In this document: piece by piece, positions 25,701-40,700 of the stretch
Position numbering within the stretch: position 1 is the first letter of the stretch
Layout of the letters: each line of letters begins with the position of its first letter
Source of the DNA: Dichetophora obliterata
Taxonomy: Eukaryota; Arthropoda; Insecta; Diptera; Sciomyzidae
Assembly (NCBI GenBank): GCA_963920525.1
Contig: OY986436.1
Location: forward strand, 26,005,318-26,069,317
Length of the DNA stretch: 64,000 nucleotides
Direction of reading: 5' to 3'
Notes under the pieces: model-generated
Told to the model about the DNA's origin: nothing
Seen by the model: only the letters and a program-made list of their open reading frames with translations
The model's database searches: none
Position numbers and translations under genes: made by a program

Positions 25701-28700
25701 TTTTTTTAAATTTATGTTTTTGAAGTTATAGCAAGATAAAGCTTGCATATAATTGTTATTATGTTGTTTTTCTCTTCTTAATTTCAACATATGCCTAAAA
25801 ATATGTGAGGTATTCAGTGCCACCTATCGGCTAATAGCTATGAAACTGTTGTACTGGGAATGATTTCTTACAGTTGAAAAAAGATTTCTAAACTGTTGGT
25901 CGGAAAATTTTTTTATTTATTATGTTGACTTTATATGATTTAAATACAAATTCTAAATGTTTGATAGTTTAAATCATACTTGATTTTAAATACAAATTCT
26001 AGTTGTTTGATAGTTTAAAATCGTTTATTGAGCTTAAGGTCAAAGTTAGAACAATTAATTGTTCTAACGAATCTTTCCAAAGAAACAACAACAAACTTTT
26101 CAATATGAAAAGGAAAAAATCACTAGCTGATTTTATTGCAATTTCGGCCCGGCTTAAGTCTTCATCAGAAATCGTTGTGATACCCGTGCAAGAGCGCACT
26201 AACGCACTGCACCACAGGGGCGATGAGATTTGAAGTGTCAATTTCTCAGTTTTTCTCAATTTCATAATTTCACATTTGTTGTTGTATTTTTGCTTTACTT
26301 TAGTCTCTATGCTTTTTTTAATCAATTAATTGTTCTAACTTTGACCTTAAGCTCAATAAACGATTTTAAGCTATCAAACAACTAGAATTTGTATTTGAAA
26401 TCAAGTATGATTTAAACTATCAAACATTTAGAATTTGTATTTAAATCATTTGTATTTAAATCAAGTCAACATAATAAATAAAGAGGTCATTTAGGAAAAA
26501 ACTTTCATTTTTTTTTATTTTTAAAAATTTTCACAAAAATTTAATAAGAAATTGGAAACTGGTAATGAAACAATTTAATCAATTTTATCAAGTATTTTTC
26601 AACTGGAAATCAAAAAGTAATATTTTTACTCCTTAAATATGCTAACATTATATCGTCGTTGCGCGTGCAAGACGCCGCTTGCTATACCGCGTATATTTCA
26701 AAAAGGCTAAAATTCATTTCATTTTCATTTTGAGCATTTATGATTGATTTATTCATTTTGATTTTTCATTAAATGCTTATTTGAGAACAATGCAAATATC
26801 TAATTTCAATATATGTTTAGTTGAGTTGAAAATCCATTTAATAGTTTAAAAGAAAGTCCGTTTTTCTGCACTCCTGTAAATTTTACTATGACCGTATGTG
26901 TGTATGTGCAAGAGGCGGATACGTGGTATTGCAAAAAGGCCAAAATAAATTTCATTTCAATTTTGATCAGTTGAAAATCTATTCAATAGCTTAATATAAA
27001 ATCAAGGTATGTTTGATTTTGGCGTTTTAACGCTAAACGGGTTTTAACGCTAAAAAAAATTAAAAATCCCCGCCGAAATTTCTTTCTGGGTACTCGCCTG
27101 ATTCTATGCAAATAAATTTAAAACATTAAAAAACAGAAATATAAGCGAGAAGTAATTCACATTTTTGTTTAAATTCATTGAAATACAGACATGGTGCTGA
27201 AACATAGTACAGACTCAAGATTAAAAAAATTAATATAAGAAATTATGAAAATATTTGGAAAATTAAATCTCACTGTGCCTAAATATTGTTTTTAAAATAA
27301 ACTTTTGGAGATTAAAATTAACCATCTCCAATTCAAAATTTTTTTAAAATATGGACTTTGACCAAAAAACAAATACAAAATATTTTATTTTTTAAATAGA
27401 AAATAAATCCGTTAAATTTCAATTTAGTAAGATAAGTAGTAAGAATATAAAAATGGGTTGCGATATTTGTTAAATATCTATTCAGTAATTAAGCTAAAAA
27501 AAGCTTGGAATTGCATCTCCGTGGAAATTTAATGCGTTAACAGAATTTTTAAAAACGACCTTGATAAAGTTTCAAAAAATAATGTTTTGCACTGTACTTT
27601 TTCGTAAAAATTACTCGTGAAAAAAATAACATAAAAGTCATATTCAAGAAAAAATAATGTTAAAAATTTTGCATGAAAAGAATCTCTATTCTTACGCTTG
27701 TGGATTGTGTTTTTTCAGATATATTTTGAATACATACATTTGATCAAAAAAAAAAAAATGTTGATTAAACATTTAATCATTAAAATAAACATAAATGTAT
27801 ACATAAAATATCGGAGTATTTGAACTTTTTAAAATTTTGTATGAGAAAGCATTCATGAAAAAAATCAACATTTTCGTAAAAAATGTTTATATATAACCAT
27901 GCAGATAAATATACCCCCAGGCATACTAACGAGGCGTGGCAGGTATAGAAAAGTATATATATTCTTGATCAGTATCACTTCCTAAGTCGGTTTCCTCATG
28001 TCCGTCAGTCTATCTGCCCGGCTGTCTGTCGATTACAGCCGCAATTTTAAAGATATTATATTGAAATTTGGTAAAGGTGCTTATAATAAAAAAAAAAAAT
28101 GAAGATCAAGTTCCAGAATGAGCAAAATATAAGTATTAAAAATATAAGTATTAACAGCATATTTAACACATAATGTTCGTTATCTTAAACGTGTTCTGCA
28201 TTTGAATTAGGAAAAAATGGTATGATATTCTTAACGAAGTGACGTCATCAAAGTGGGGGTATTTTTACTTCCACCCAGTCGAGGAAAATTCCTTACCATT
28301 TTTTTAATGCATTTGTTTTGACTTTGGCGAAATTTGATGCAAACTATTTTTTACATACCAAATCGCTTATTTAGGACCAATTTTTCAGTGCGAGCTTAAA
28401 CTCTCGTCAAATTAAACTGAGGTTAATTCACCAAAATTTAACGTTTAAGCTCGGTTTAGGCAGAAAAGAGACACATTATATGATAACTTAAGTCAATTTA
28501 ACTTCAACGAATGCTAAAATATCTAGTTTAACCGAGTTTAATTGTCCGATTTGGCGAGTTAAGTTAGGTTAAATTTGACTAAAGTCTAAACTAGTACTAA
28601 AAAACTTTCCTTAAACATTATTTTAAAAGTTTGGTTAATTAAGCATTTATATATTTTTTAATATATTTTTAAAAAAAACTTCTAAAATATTTAATGATTT

Positions 28701-31700
28701 CTCAAAAAAAAAATTTTGTTTTTGTTGCAAAAATATACATTCAAAATTGCCTCTTTGAGTAATTTCCATAAAACATTTTCTCATTCATAAAAAAACTTGC
28801 TCCAGTTTTAGGCAAAAGTTTTTAACAGTAGATAGGTATGCTTTATGAGAAATCAAGGGACAGCCAAAGAATTTTTTATTAAATTTTATTTTTAAAAATG
28901 TTCAAATCTTCAACAAATATGTATGTTAAAAGACCATAACACTATTTTCAATCAAAAGCTATCACTAAAGCCCGTATGATACTTCATTGTTTTGTCCAAT
29001 TTCAAAATCTGAAAACAAGTGGCGCGTGGGCTAGACAGATATATTTGTAGAAAAGGATGAAAATATACATCGTGTCAATTTGTTTACATCTCCGCAACGT
29101 TACTATCTTATCTCTCTTTTCTTATTGGCTACGTTAAAAAGAGCTCAAGCTTGTTTTTGACACTTAATATTTGATCGAAACTTAACGAGTGACGAATTGA
29201 GAGAAACGTCAAGAATAATGCATTGAAAATGCTGTCCGTAGCACATTTTTTTGTCCAATTCGTAGTATATGCATATACACTCACACTTCTTGCATTTTTG
29301 CTTTAGCACTATTTCAACTGCTCTAGTTTCATTGTCAATGAATAAAAATTGGACAAAACAATGAAGTATCATACGGGCTTAAGAATATATTTTAATGCTT
29401 TTTGTCAAATAATTTCAAGAAGCAACAGGTTGCAACAAAAATTATATCTTTAAATAACAAGCAACCAGCAGAGTAGACAGCTAATTGTTGGCTGCTACAC
29501 TAACTCATCATTAAACTCTTGTGGCTTATGGAGTTTACTCACGTTGAAGCGGAATTATATGTGATTTTTACCTTTCAATGCAATGTTTTTAAAATTTGCA
29601 AAATGCAAAAGTTAAAAAAATATACTATATTGATATACTATACAGATTTCTTGTTGCGCTCATTGTTTACTTTTTTATCACAATTCATTTCATTCAGGCT
29701 CCAATAATTTCTTGTTAAAAACTATAGAATGCAGGAAAAACTAAGGGCTGGAAATGCTTTCCGAGGTTAAGGCATAACACTAGCCTCGGTTTAAAGCAAT
29801 TCAAATTGTCTTTCACGGTTGTTTCGCTTAATCAATAATTCACGTATGGTTCCATTCAATTCCTTTAAATATTCTATGCCTTTCCTTTCAGGTTAAAGAC
29901 CAAACCTTGTTTGTAAAAGGTGCATGCCTTGGTTCTTTGATCTTTTTAAAAACAAAAGAAAGTTTTTTGAAAAATCATGTTTCTATATATGGAAGCATTG
30001 AATTTGCATCTTCTTTTCTTATGTGCGCTTGCACTAGTATTACATAAACTTATTTATTTAAATGCTCAAACAAAACTTTACTGCGAGATGGCAACTCTTT
30101 ATGCCTAAATTAAATAAACCTCAGATTTCTTCATTGGTGTTACAAACAGTTTTACGTTACGTTAAATTTTATTGTTGACAAATTGCTGTATTTACAAATA
30201 CTTTGGATGCTTGGTCAAAAAAAACAAAAACGAAACAAAACAAAAACTCCAATAAAAGAAAGATATGTTGAAATTCTGACATTAAACGTGCCTTGCATGC
30301 ACAAGTCTAAAGCTTAAAAATTTTGAGAAAATATTTTTAACTTACCTTTTTAAGGCTGCCTTTAGAGCTGATCTGCATATTTGACTAAAAAAAATAATTA
30401 ACGTGATTATTTGGGTTGAAAGAAAAATTCTTGTTAAAAATATATTTAATTTATAGTATTTGTAATCTTACATTTTTTTATTATCATTTTGATGTTACTC
30501 ATGTTGCAGCAATGAAACAAATATCTGTTGTTATTATTAACTGTTATTCTCACGGACCTACCTACATTTGACCAATATTACAATAAATGACAGCTCAATT
30601 TCTTTGCCTTGAATTTTAATTGAAAAAAAATCGCTTTTATTTAATGCTTTGCGGTTTTTAGCAAAATTATTTTTTGGACATCTCGCATGAATGAAGTTGC
30701 GTGAGTCAATATAACAACATTAATATGCTATATGTTTCATCTACAGAAACTATAAACTTGCATGTTTCAAAACAAAAGACTTAAGCAGCGAACCTGCTTG
30801 CAATAAATTTCCTATTAAGCTTTTAGCTAGAAATTAAAATCCAAATTCTATTAAAATTCCATTTAAATAGCGCATTACTCATATTTATATATATGTATTA
30901 AGAAAATACGTCTTTCTACAATAATAGTTTTAAATAAAAAATTATTGATTTTTAAAAATAAATTAAATATTCCTTCAACGTTTAGTGTTAAAATAAAATT
31001 TGATAGAAATGATTAATGAGTTCAGTGCACTTGCATACATTATGAGTACAAGATTCTAAGATACAATAACAACTTTTTGTACTCTAATCAGTCAAACGCT
31101 CACCCATGAGCATCAACATGAAACGCCACAACACGTCTTACGTCTGTTGACTTTACTTTTTAATTTTTCAGAATTACTAAGAACAACAATAACAAAGCAT
31201 TGTTAACAATTTTCGCAAATAGTCGGCTTGGAATTACAATTTGTTTGCTTAGATGTTTGAAAGCATAGAAATACTACAAAAATAATTAGCTATTTGTGAA
31301 ATGTAATACGCTACAAAGTGTCAAAAATGCTCTAAATCTTACCATTCAACTTAAGAAAAAAAGGCCTGAGCTAGACAATATCTTGTTATCTTGCTTTTTT
31401 TACATTTTTTTTATCAACTTCACCTTGCCAGCGTAAATAAAGCGTTATGCTAATATTTATGCCGGAATAAGATTAGCTTTGGAGGGGCAATAAACTCAAA
31501 TAAAAATATCAAATAGAAATTTGATAGTTTCTATCGGGTAGATAGACATGTGCTAAGTGGAGCAAATGGTTTGAAAAACTGCCTATTAATTTCCTTAATT
31601 AAAATATGAACTTATGACTTTTATTACATGACAATTATTTTAACCAAATTTATGTCATCATTTAATTTCAAAGAATATATTGGAAATTAGAGAATGGTTT

Positions 31701-34700
31701 TTAAACACCTTATTCATTTCTACATACATTGACTAAGTTACTGCCAACGTTAAATTATTGGCATGTTTGTTTTAAAATATAAATTAATTTTTGGTGCATT
31801 TTTATTTTTATTTTATTGTTTTTGTTCTCTTTTATTTGTATCTTTCAAAGCACGGGTAATTCCGCCAAAAGTGCCCTTTTTTCATTTAAAAATAAATAAT
31901 TGTAAAAATAAGACTTGAAGTTGTAATCATGGTATGATTTAGGCCCAAAATAAGTTTAAATCGCTTGAGAACACACGGTATTACGTCATAAAATTGATTT
32001 GTTTGCATTTTGTGTTTTTCTGAGTGGTTACAGGAATGACACAAAATGTCAGAAATCACGGTTACAGGAATGACAACATCTTTTTTTTGAGATCGCACAC
32101 ATCAGAAAACTAAAATACTTTTTCGCAAGTTTTTCTCATACATTTGAAAATACTTTAATGAGTTATACTCAATTTTGTTTTAGTCTATCACTAACTAAAT
32201 ACACAGATGGTTACAGAAATTACAACTTTTTTTTAACTATTAATAATATAACAAATAAGTTTAATATTGCACTTGAGGTTCGCACCCAAAAACACTGGTG
32301 AATTTTTGAGGGACAAAAAGTTTGTAGGTGAAAGCTACGTTTAACAAATTTTATAAATTTTTTAAATGGCAAAAAATCCACACGGAGTACATAATATTTT
32401 GGAATTGTCATCTAGAATATATAGAACTAAAAATTGCGGAAGCTATTTTCTTTGAATTGTTATAATTTTGATCGAAGACAGGTTAAATGACTGACATTTT
32501 AAGTCTATTTTGGGTATTTTAAGCTGCAAAACTAATTTGTAATGAACTGTTGGTTGGTTGGTTGGTTTAGATGGTGATTCTACATGCAAGTAGGATCCAA
32601 GTAGCTCTAGTGAGCCGTTTTGATACCATAACCTCGTGTTTCTGTTGGTTGACTGGGTAGCGCACTGCTGGGTTATAACCATCCGGTGCGATTGATGAGC
32701 GTTAGGAGATTGTTGATTTTTGCTGTTGAGAGTTCCTCTAGGTTTCTGAGGAAAGGCCTGCCAAGCGTTGTTAGTCTGGACCTGGCCAGGGCCAGGCAGG
32801 TGCACAGAAAGTGTGTTAGTGTTTCTTTTTCATTTGGGTCATCGCAGCTGCGACAGTGGGTGTTGAAAGGTAGTCCAAATCTCTCGGCATGAACTCCGAT
32901 GCACCAGTGACCCGTTATAATAGCCGTTAATCTGGCTATGTCGTTCCGGGGCTTTGAGAGCATCTGTTGAGTTCTGCCTATGTTGTAAAGGGGCCATATT
33001 TTTCTTGATGTGTTGCAGGTTGGTAGTTCTCTCCATCTTCGACCGGCTAAGGTTAAGTAGTAAGAACGAATTCCTCCCTTGACTGTGTTCAGTGGAACTT
33101 CGACTGGTTCCGCTCTGGAAACGTCAAGGGAAGAACCCCACCTAGCCAATTCATCCGCCTTTTCATTACCATAAATGTTCCTATGGCCGGGAGCCCAGAT
33201 TATGGTAATGCTAAGTTGATGACTTAGCCGGGCCAGTTCATCCTTACACTGCCTTACCAGTTTGGAGTTGGTACTGATCGCAGCTAAAGATTTAACGGCC
33301 GCTTGGCTATCCGTCAGAATAGCTGCGTTAAGGTGGTTGGTGTTAGCTCTCCTTAGGGTGCGACAAGCTTCTCTTATCGCAAAAAGCTCGGCCTGAAAGA
33401 CGCTGGCTGAGTTTGGTAGACAAAAAGAGTCCGCCACCCCCAGTTTCTCAGAGTATATACCCGCTCCCACTCCGCACTCCATCTTGGAGCCGTCCGTGTA
33501 AAAGGACACATCGAAGGCTAGATCAATTCCCCCATTGCGCCATTCCTCCCTGGTGGGAGACTTGGTTGTATAGGATTTCGTGAAGTCGAGTTTGGGAGTG
33601 TCGTAGTCCGTTTTTCCAGGAATCAGTTCCCGAGGTTCCCGGATTAAGAATGTTGCTGTGTCCATATGGTCTATTTCGCCAGTTGTACGACTCTCTGAGT
33701 CTGCCTGCACTGTTTGTTGCGGTAAGCTTAATGTGTAAATCTATGGGGAGTAAATGTGTCAGGACATTAAGTGCATCAGTGAGGCATGAGCGGATACCCC
33801 CTGTGATACCTATGCATGCGGATTGCTGGATCCGGGCTAGTTTTGTTGTGTTGTATGCTTTATTCAGTGCAGGCCACCATACTAGTGCACCATACGCCAA
33901 GATAGGTCGCACCATACGCCAAGATAGGTCGATAGGACCGCTGTGTATAGCCATACGAGCATTTTTGGTTGAAGTCCCCATTTTTTACCAAAGGTTTTTT
34001 GCAGGCGTAGAAGGCAATGCAGGCCTTCTTGACCCTTTGTTCGAAGTTAGTTTTCCAGCTTAGCTTAGGATCCAGAATGACACCTAGATATTTTGCGCTA
34101 CTGGATAGTGTAAGAGGTTGGTTGTTGAGCTTTAGAAGGACAAATTGTGGCGCTTTGGTTTTTGTGGTGAATAACATCAGTTCCGTCTTGCTAGGGTTAA
34201 CTCCAAGGCCGCACCTGGCAACCCAGACACTGAGTTTTTCCAAAGCAACCTCCAATAGCTCACTGAGCGTAGTGGGGAATAGTCCTGACACCATAACAAC
34301 CACGTCGTCCGCATTAGCCACCACTTTGACTCCATTGCAATTTAGTGTATTAAGAAATTCATTCCTGGCGATGAGCCAGAGTAGGGGGAGATCACTCCTC
34401 CTTTCGGAGTACCCCTACTGACAAATCTCGTGAGTTGTCAGCCACCCAGGTCTGCCTGGATTATTCTGTTACTGAGCATTGAGACTATCCAGTTTCTCAC
34501 CGGTGCTTGTACACCAAGGTTGGTAAGAGAATCAAAAATGGCCCTAGTATGAATATTGTTAAAAGCCCCTTCTATGTCTAAGAAGGCCGCAAGAGTGTAT
34601 TGTTTAAAGTAGATTGATCTTTCAATAGTGGTAATAACCTCGCGTAGGGTGGTATCTGTGGATCTGCCCTTGAGGTATGCTTGTTGGGCGCTGGATATGT

Positions 34701-37700
34701 TAGCACCCTTTAGAACGTCCCTGAGATGAATATCCAGCACACGCTCTAGGGTTTTCAGTGCGAATGATGTGAGGCTTATTGGTCTAAAATCCTTGTCTGA
34801 TTCATGACCTCTCCTCCCAGCTGTGGGCATAAATATTACCTTAACTCTTCTCCAGCTCCTTGGAGTGTAGTTAAGGCAGAGACACTTAGTGAAGATAGAG
34901 AGTAGGATAGGTGCAACTACATCTTGTAGTTTCTGCAACATTATTGGAATTATGCCGTCGGGACCTGGGGATTTGTATGGAGAGAAGCTGCTTAAGGCCC
35001 AGATAACCCTTTCCATTGAGATAAAGGAGCCAGTCGGAACCGCCGCAGTTGCCTCAGGTGATTCTAAACCTAAGTTCTCATTGCAGTTGCTCCTGCAGCC
35101 GGGGAAGTGTGTGTTGAGTAAGTGTTCCAGTGATTCATTGGTAGATTCTGTCCACGTACCATCGTCTTTCCGAATGAAAGATGGACTGGTGCTTTCTTTG
35201 GACAGGATTTTTCTTAGTCTTGCCGATTCTTTTATATTGTCGATCGATTGGGTGTATTCCTGCCAAGAATGCTTTTTTGCGTCTCGAATTGAATTGAATG
35301 AACTGTTACTACATGAACTTAAAGAAAAAACTTTTTAAGAAAGCTGGGCACTTTTGGCAGAATTGCCCATATATATTTTACTAGCTGAAATACCCAATGT
35401 TGCTCGAAAAGTTACACATATATATTAGGGTGTCCCAAAAATATATTTTTTTTTTGTTTTGACAGATGTCCGCGGCTTTAATACTTCCACTTGGCCTTAA
35501 AAACACCCTCTGTGAAGCGCATCTCAATTGGTAAAGGTTTAGAGGTCGCAAAATCATTTTCTAATTTTCTCATACGATTTGTATGGGGAAAAATTAGTTT
35601 TGCTTCCAATTGAGATGCGCTTCACAGAGGGTGTTTCTAAGGTCAAATGGAAATAGAAAAACCGCGGACATCAAACATGATTTTTTTGGGACACCCTTAT
35701 ATAAACTATATAAACTAGCTATTTCCCGGCGTGCTTTGCTTCGCCTTACCTATATATTTATATAAATTTGCAGCTTATGTTGTGTGCCTGTATCGAAGTA
35801 ATGAAACAGCTAAGTCAATATTTTTCAAAAGTTTGAACTCAATCCGAATGTTAGTTTCGGATTACTCGATATTTTGGTTTTGGAGATGTATGGTAGGTGC
35901 TACGATCTCTTTTCCTATTTCGCACACATTTTTTCAGGTAATAACTTTTCTCTTTAAAATTCATCGTTCTTTCCAAAACAAAAAATATCGCTTTTAAGGT
36001 GTTGAAATTGTACAGGAAGTGCCATGCCCCGTTGCCTTATACCACGAATATTATTTGTGGAAATTGACTTTGATAACACATTTAATTTAAATTTCAAGAT
36101 CCTAGCTTTAACCTATTTTACGCCGCTGTTCGACTACTCGAACAGAAAGTATACCTTTTTTTACCCTAACTTTTTCTATGACGATGTATAGGTGGCACTG
36201 CCTGTATTGAATCAGTATTATAGCAAATTTTATTGGCCTTCGGAAAAAATAAAAACGGTCATCCACCACCCCCTTTTTTAGTTCCAGGAGGGGGTTGAAA
36301 AAAACCATTTTTGCAGACCTATTTCCTTTGGGTGACATTAAACATAATTATAAATAATTTTTTCACAAATGCACTTTATTATTGTAAACAAATGTCAGTT
36401 ACTCTAGCAGACGCGCAAAAATGACTGTTCGACTAGTCGAACAATGGCGGTAGGCGACAATTAAATTTTGAATGCAAACAAACATTCAATCAATAGATTT
36501 CAACAGGACATATATATTTTAGTTTTGTTTTATTGCTTGAAAGACTTTGTGTGCATCCATCCAAGTGAATTCATTACCAATATTACTACCAAGCATTCAT
36601 TATCATGACAAATTCATCCTGATAATGAATGCTAGGTAGTAAGCTTGCATTGCTGCTACTTTTCACTGTGATCATAACGATGAGCAGCCATCAACATCGG
36701 CGAAAATTTTAGCGCCAAATGTTGAAGGATCTGGTGAAATATAAGACGTTGAACTACTGTGGAGCCCACACATAAGTACAAATTGCCGTCAGTATTCTTT
36801 TTTCAGCATTCTCAGCAGTGCAATGGAAGAAAGTGCCTGAGGTGGATGACTAACCTTTTAAAATTGTGAATGTTTAGAGCCAGTGGAACAGCTGCAACTA
36901 GAAATTCAACGCAAGCTCAGTGATAAATTGCATTCCGATATTTGTTCCTATTTTTTCGATACCGAGGTGTACGACCCGACTGTCGCCAAAACAAAGAGAT
37001 ATGCCATGCAATACAACTATAAACAGTTCCAATGTTCAACAACGTCTTGTTATTGTGCAGCCTGATAAAAAAGCCAAGCGTGTAAAATTTATCACAAACC
37101 AAGACAGAGAATGTGCTTTGGTGCCTTCCACAAATGGTACAATGATTCAATAATTATTTCCTTTTATCAATATTATCATTAATTTATATTCTAACAAATA
37201 ATAATATTTAATATTAATAACAAAACAGTCGTGTTTTTCTTATATTGTATTTCGAAATATATTTTGTCAATTACTGCGGAAGATATCCATAAAGTATATG
37301 TGATTTTAATCTCCGCCAACCTCCATTGTTAGACTACTCGAGCACCACTCCCTGGCGAAACTATCAACGATAGAAAAATTTTGACCACGGATTCGAGTGT
37401 ATTGGGTCCTAATTATCCTAGAATAGTTACTCTCAACTGTTGGTACGGCCGTTTCAAATCTTGGCGTGAAATGGGTTAATATAATATGTGTCAAGCTATT
37501 CGGTTTTGTTAAATTTCATTGTTTTCCGCCATCTATTGCAAAATTGTTGCACTACGTGTACAACAAACAGCTTTCTTTACAGAAAGCTCAGTCAATAGGT
37601 TATACAGTGTAACATTTTTTTACGCGAGCTTGCATTTCCTAAGTTCGCTTGAGCATAAGCAATTAAATGTGCATTAGAGTGGGTCGGCATTCCTATAAAT

Positions 37701-40700
37701 ACAAAAGTATGAAAAAACTAACCCCTATATCAAAGCTTACCTCGGGAGGATTCCAAAATAAAAAAAGGACTACCGGAAAAATAGCCAAAATGGTATTTTT
37801 TGTAACTTAAGTATAACATGTCCGATCCTAAAAAATCGTATGTCGTTAAAAAGAGCTTAGCAAGTACTACATTTCTTCAATAACTGTAACCAACACAATA
37901 AGCGTACGGATGCCAAAACGTTGTAAGTACCCAGTAAAAAAGTGGATAATGCTATGATCGATCTGGGAGTGCTCCCTGAGGAGCAGTGGAGTGCTCCCTG
38001 AGGAGCAGTGGAGTGCTCCTTATTGATCCAAGCTAGGTGCATTTTGTGTTCTCTTTTAAGGTACTATTACAGTGTGTTAAAAATTAAAAATAATTTGTTT
38101 TTCATTAGAATATGCTTCTCTAAGGTCTTAAGAATACGTATACAAAATTTTAGAAAAAAATATCAAATAGAAAAAAATTTATAACATATTTTTTATTCGT
38201 ATATCGCGTGATATTCAAGAACCTTTAAATCTTGAATCGTGTTTTTCTCGAAACAAGGTTTTTCGAATCGGCTTCTAAGAAATCTGGCATTCTACTTGAT
38301 AGATTTCTATGAATCTTGATTCATTGTGATCGTTATAGACTCTGTTAAGCACTAGATCTATAAAAAGCCAAAATACTTTTATATTTTTTTATGGCTGAAA
38401 GTTTCGGCACAAAAGGTGGTTTTTTGTAAATTTTTTTTTCAACGCATGGCATTTTTTATTTGCTTGCGTAGGTTGAGTGCTCAACTACAACCCTGAACTC
38501 AAGAATGCACATTGATTTTTTTACTTTCAGACGCTTTGTAAATGCTGGAGACGAGAAGCCAAATGCAACAATTTTTTAAACATGCTAACTTCAACGTCTT
38601 GTAGAAAATTAACAACAACTATTAAGGCAAAAAAAAAATTGTATTTCCTCATGAATAATTCTTCATTACTTAAAAAAATTTGAATTATTAAAATTAATTA
38701 TGCTAGGTAAGAAAAATGTGTTTTTTTTTATAGCTACACACTGTAAAAGTACCGTAACGTTGCATGTCCCAGGAAGGGTAGCGCTCCCTTTAACATCCCA
38801 GAGGAGCTCAACAGGAGCGATCAATAAATGATCCAATTGGATAAGTAAAGGGAAATTTAAAATTTTTTTTTTAGATTTAGGTTACTCCGAAAGCTCCCTA
38901 GCTTAAAAAGACTCCTCAGTGAAAAGGAAATTATTTGGATAAATCGTTAGATTTATAACGCCATCACAAGTGTGCTAAAAAATGTCACACTTTCCAATGG
39001 AAACACCAGTTTGACTGGAATGACATTAGCGTTGCCCGTTGACCGAAATATTTGTAGAAGCCTACGTAGTAAATAGTCATGAGCTTTTTAGAAATTTTTT
39101 TTCAAGGTTTTTTTAGATGATCTATTTGGTTGCAATGTACAGCTGTTAAACGTTTTCCATTTGCATTAATATCTGTTATCAACTCACCCGAACTCCTAAC
39201 TCTTATCCCTTTTCATGCTCCCGCTAGACCACTTAGAGAACATTGTGCATTTTTTATCAAGGTTCATAGGACAAACTTTGGTCGTAGCGATCCTGTCTTC
39301 AGATGCCTTACTCTATGTAATTCCCTTAATGTTTATCTAAACCTTGAAAGACCAGTTTTTATAAGAGTTTTAAATGAATGTTTGCAGTAATATTAGCCTT
39401 CACTTTGCTTCTGTTTAAATATTATTTTATAAACTATTTTTTTCATCCCTAGCTTTAGGGAACTACTGAAATCTGTAAGGGCTCGATTTAGATCCCTTAG
39501 TAGATTTAATTAGTATTTATCGCTTAGGGGCAAGTCCCACGTAGCGGACACGGACAAATTTGTTGTTGTTTTCACGTGTAAAAGAAGCTCTCTCAATTTC
39601 CAGTTTCTTATTTTACCCGCGGAAACAACAACAAATTTGTCCGTGTCCGCGCTAGTGTGACAGGCCCTTATAAGCATAACCTCTATTTGCTTGTTTTTTG
39701 CTGCTTATAAGCGGAAAAGCATATAAAAACTCGGTTATATGCATCCACGGTGCTCATATTAAAACTCGGTTACATGCTTCCATGAAGCATAAATAAAAAT
39801 TGGAATATTGTTTCAATAAAAATTGTCTTATGAATTGGTTTAATTTTTAATTATATATATCTAGAAATTAAATTTTGTCAAATAAGCGTTTTTAAAAAAT
39901 AAAAAGTAGATTAAATTAAATTGAATTGCCGCTTCTAGCAGTCTTTTTAAAAAATATAAACAAAATAAGTTTTAATAAAACAAAGTCTTGAGTTTTAAAA
40001 AATATGTACAAAAAATGCTTAAAAAAAATTAAATTTAAGATCAGCCAGGTTCGTATTACATAAAACTTCACTTAATTTTTTAAGTCCTTTCAATCTCGAA
40101 AAAAGTCAGTTATATTCTTTTGTACATTTCAACATTTTTGGCACATACATATATTCTTCTATCTTATTTAGTTTGTCTCAACTTCTTCACAATTGAAATT
40201 TTTTGTTTGAGTGACAAGATTATTCTTTTATTTTTGTTCATTTTAAAACTTCACAGGAAAAACATAAGAAACTTTGACACTTTCAAAGACAGTGATGGGC
40301 TTTTTCATATTTGACAGCTTAATAGAGATGTGAAATTTATAATCGGAATTTTTATGACATTTCAGTAGGGCTGCATATAACCGGTTAGTTTTCTATGACT
40401 TTGCTTTTAAAAAAATTCCTAATTTTGATGCATATATAAAGCTTATATGATGATTCATATAAGCGAAATGCTTATAACCGAAAAAATGCTGGCTATTTTA
40501 AATGACAAAGTTAAATATCTCAAGTTCGAATGCACATAAGCGGGATATGCTTATAAAAATAGTGCATATAAGCGATAATTAATGTATACAAAAAATATTA
40601 TTTGGTGGTATTTCAAGTACTGCTCATATTGTTTTTCATAAAAACTCAAAATGTGCGCCCTTAAATGAGTCATGTTTTTATAAGATGGGTTTATTAGCTG

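Noticed and set aside
33650..34421. Plus-strand ORFs of 134-137 codons
   Set aside because: Antisense shadows of the minus-strand LINE pol, which has RT and RNase H motifs.
37966..38850. A TIR element between GATCGATCTGGGAG and GAGCGATCAATAAATGATCC
   Set aside because: The inverted similarity is short and interrupted, with no flank duplication.
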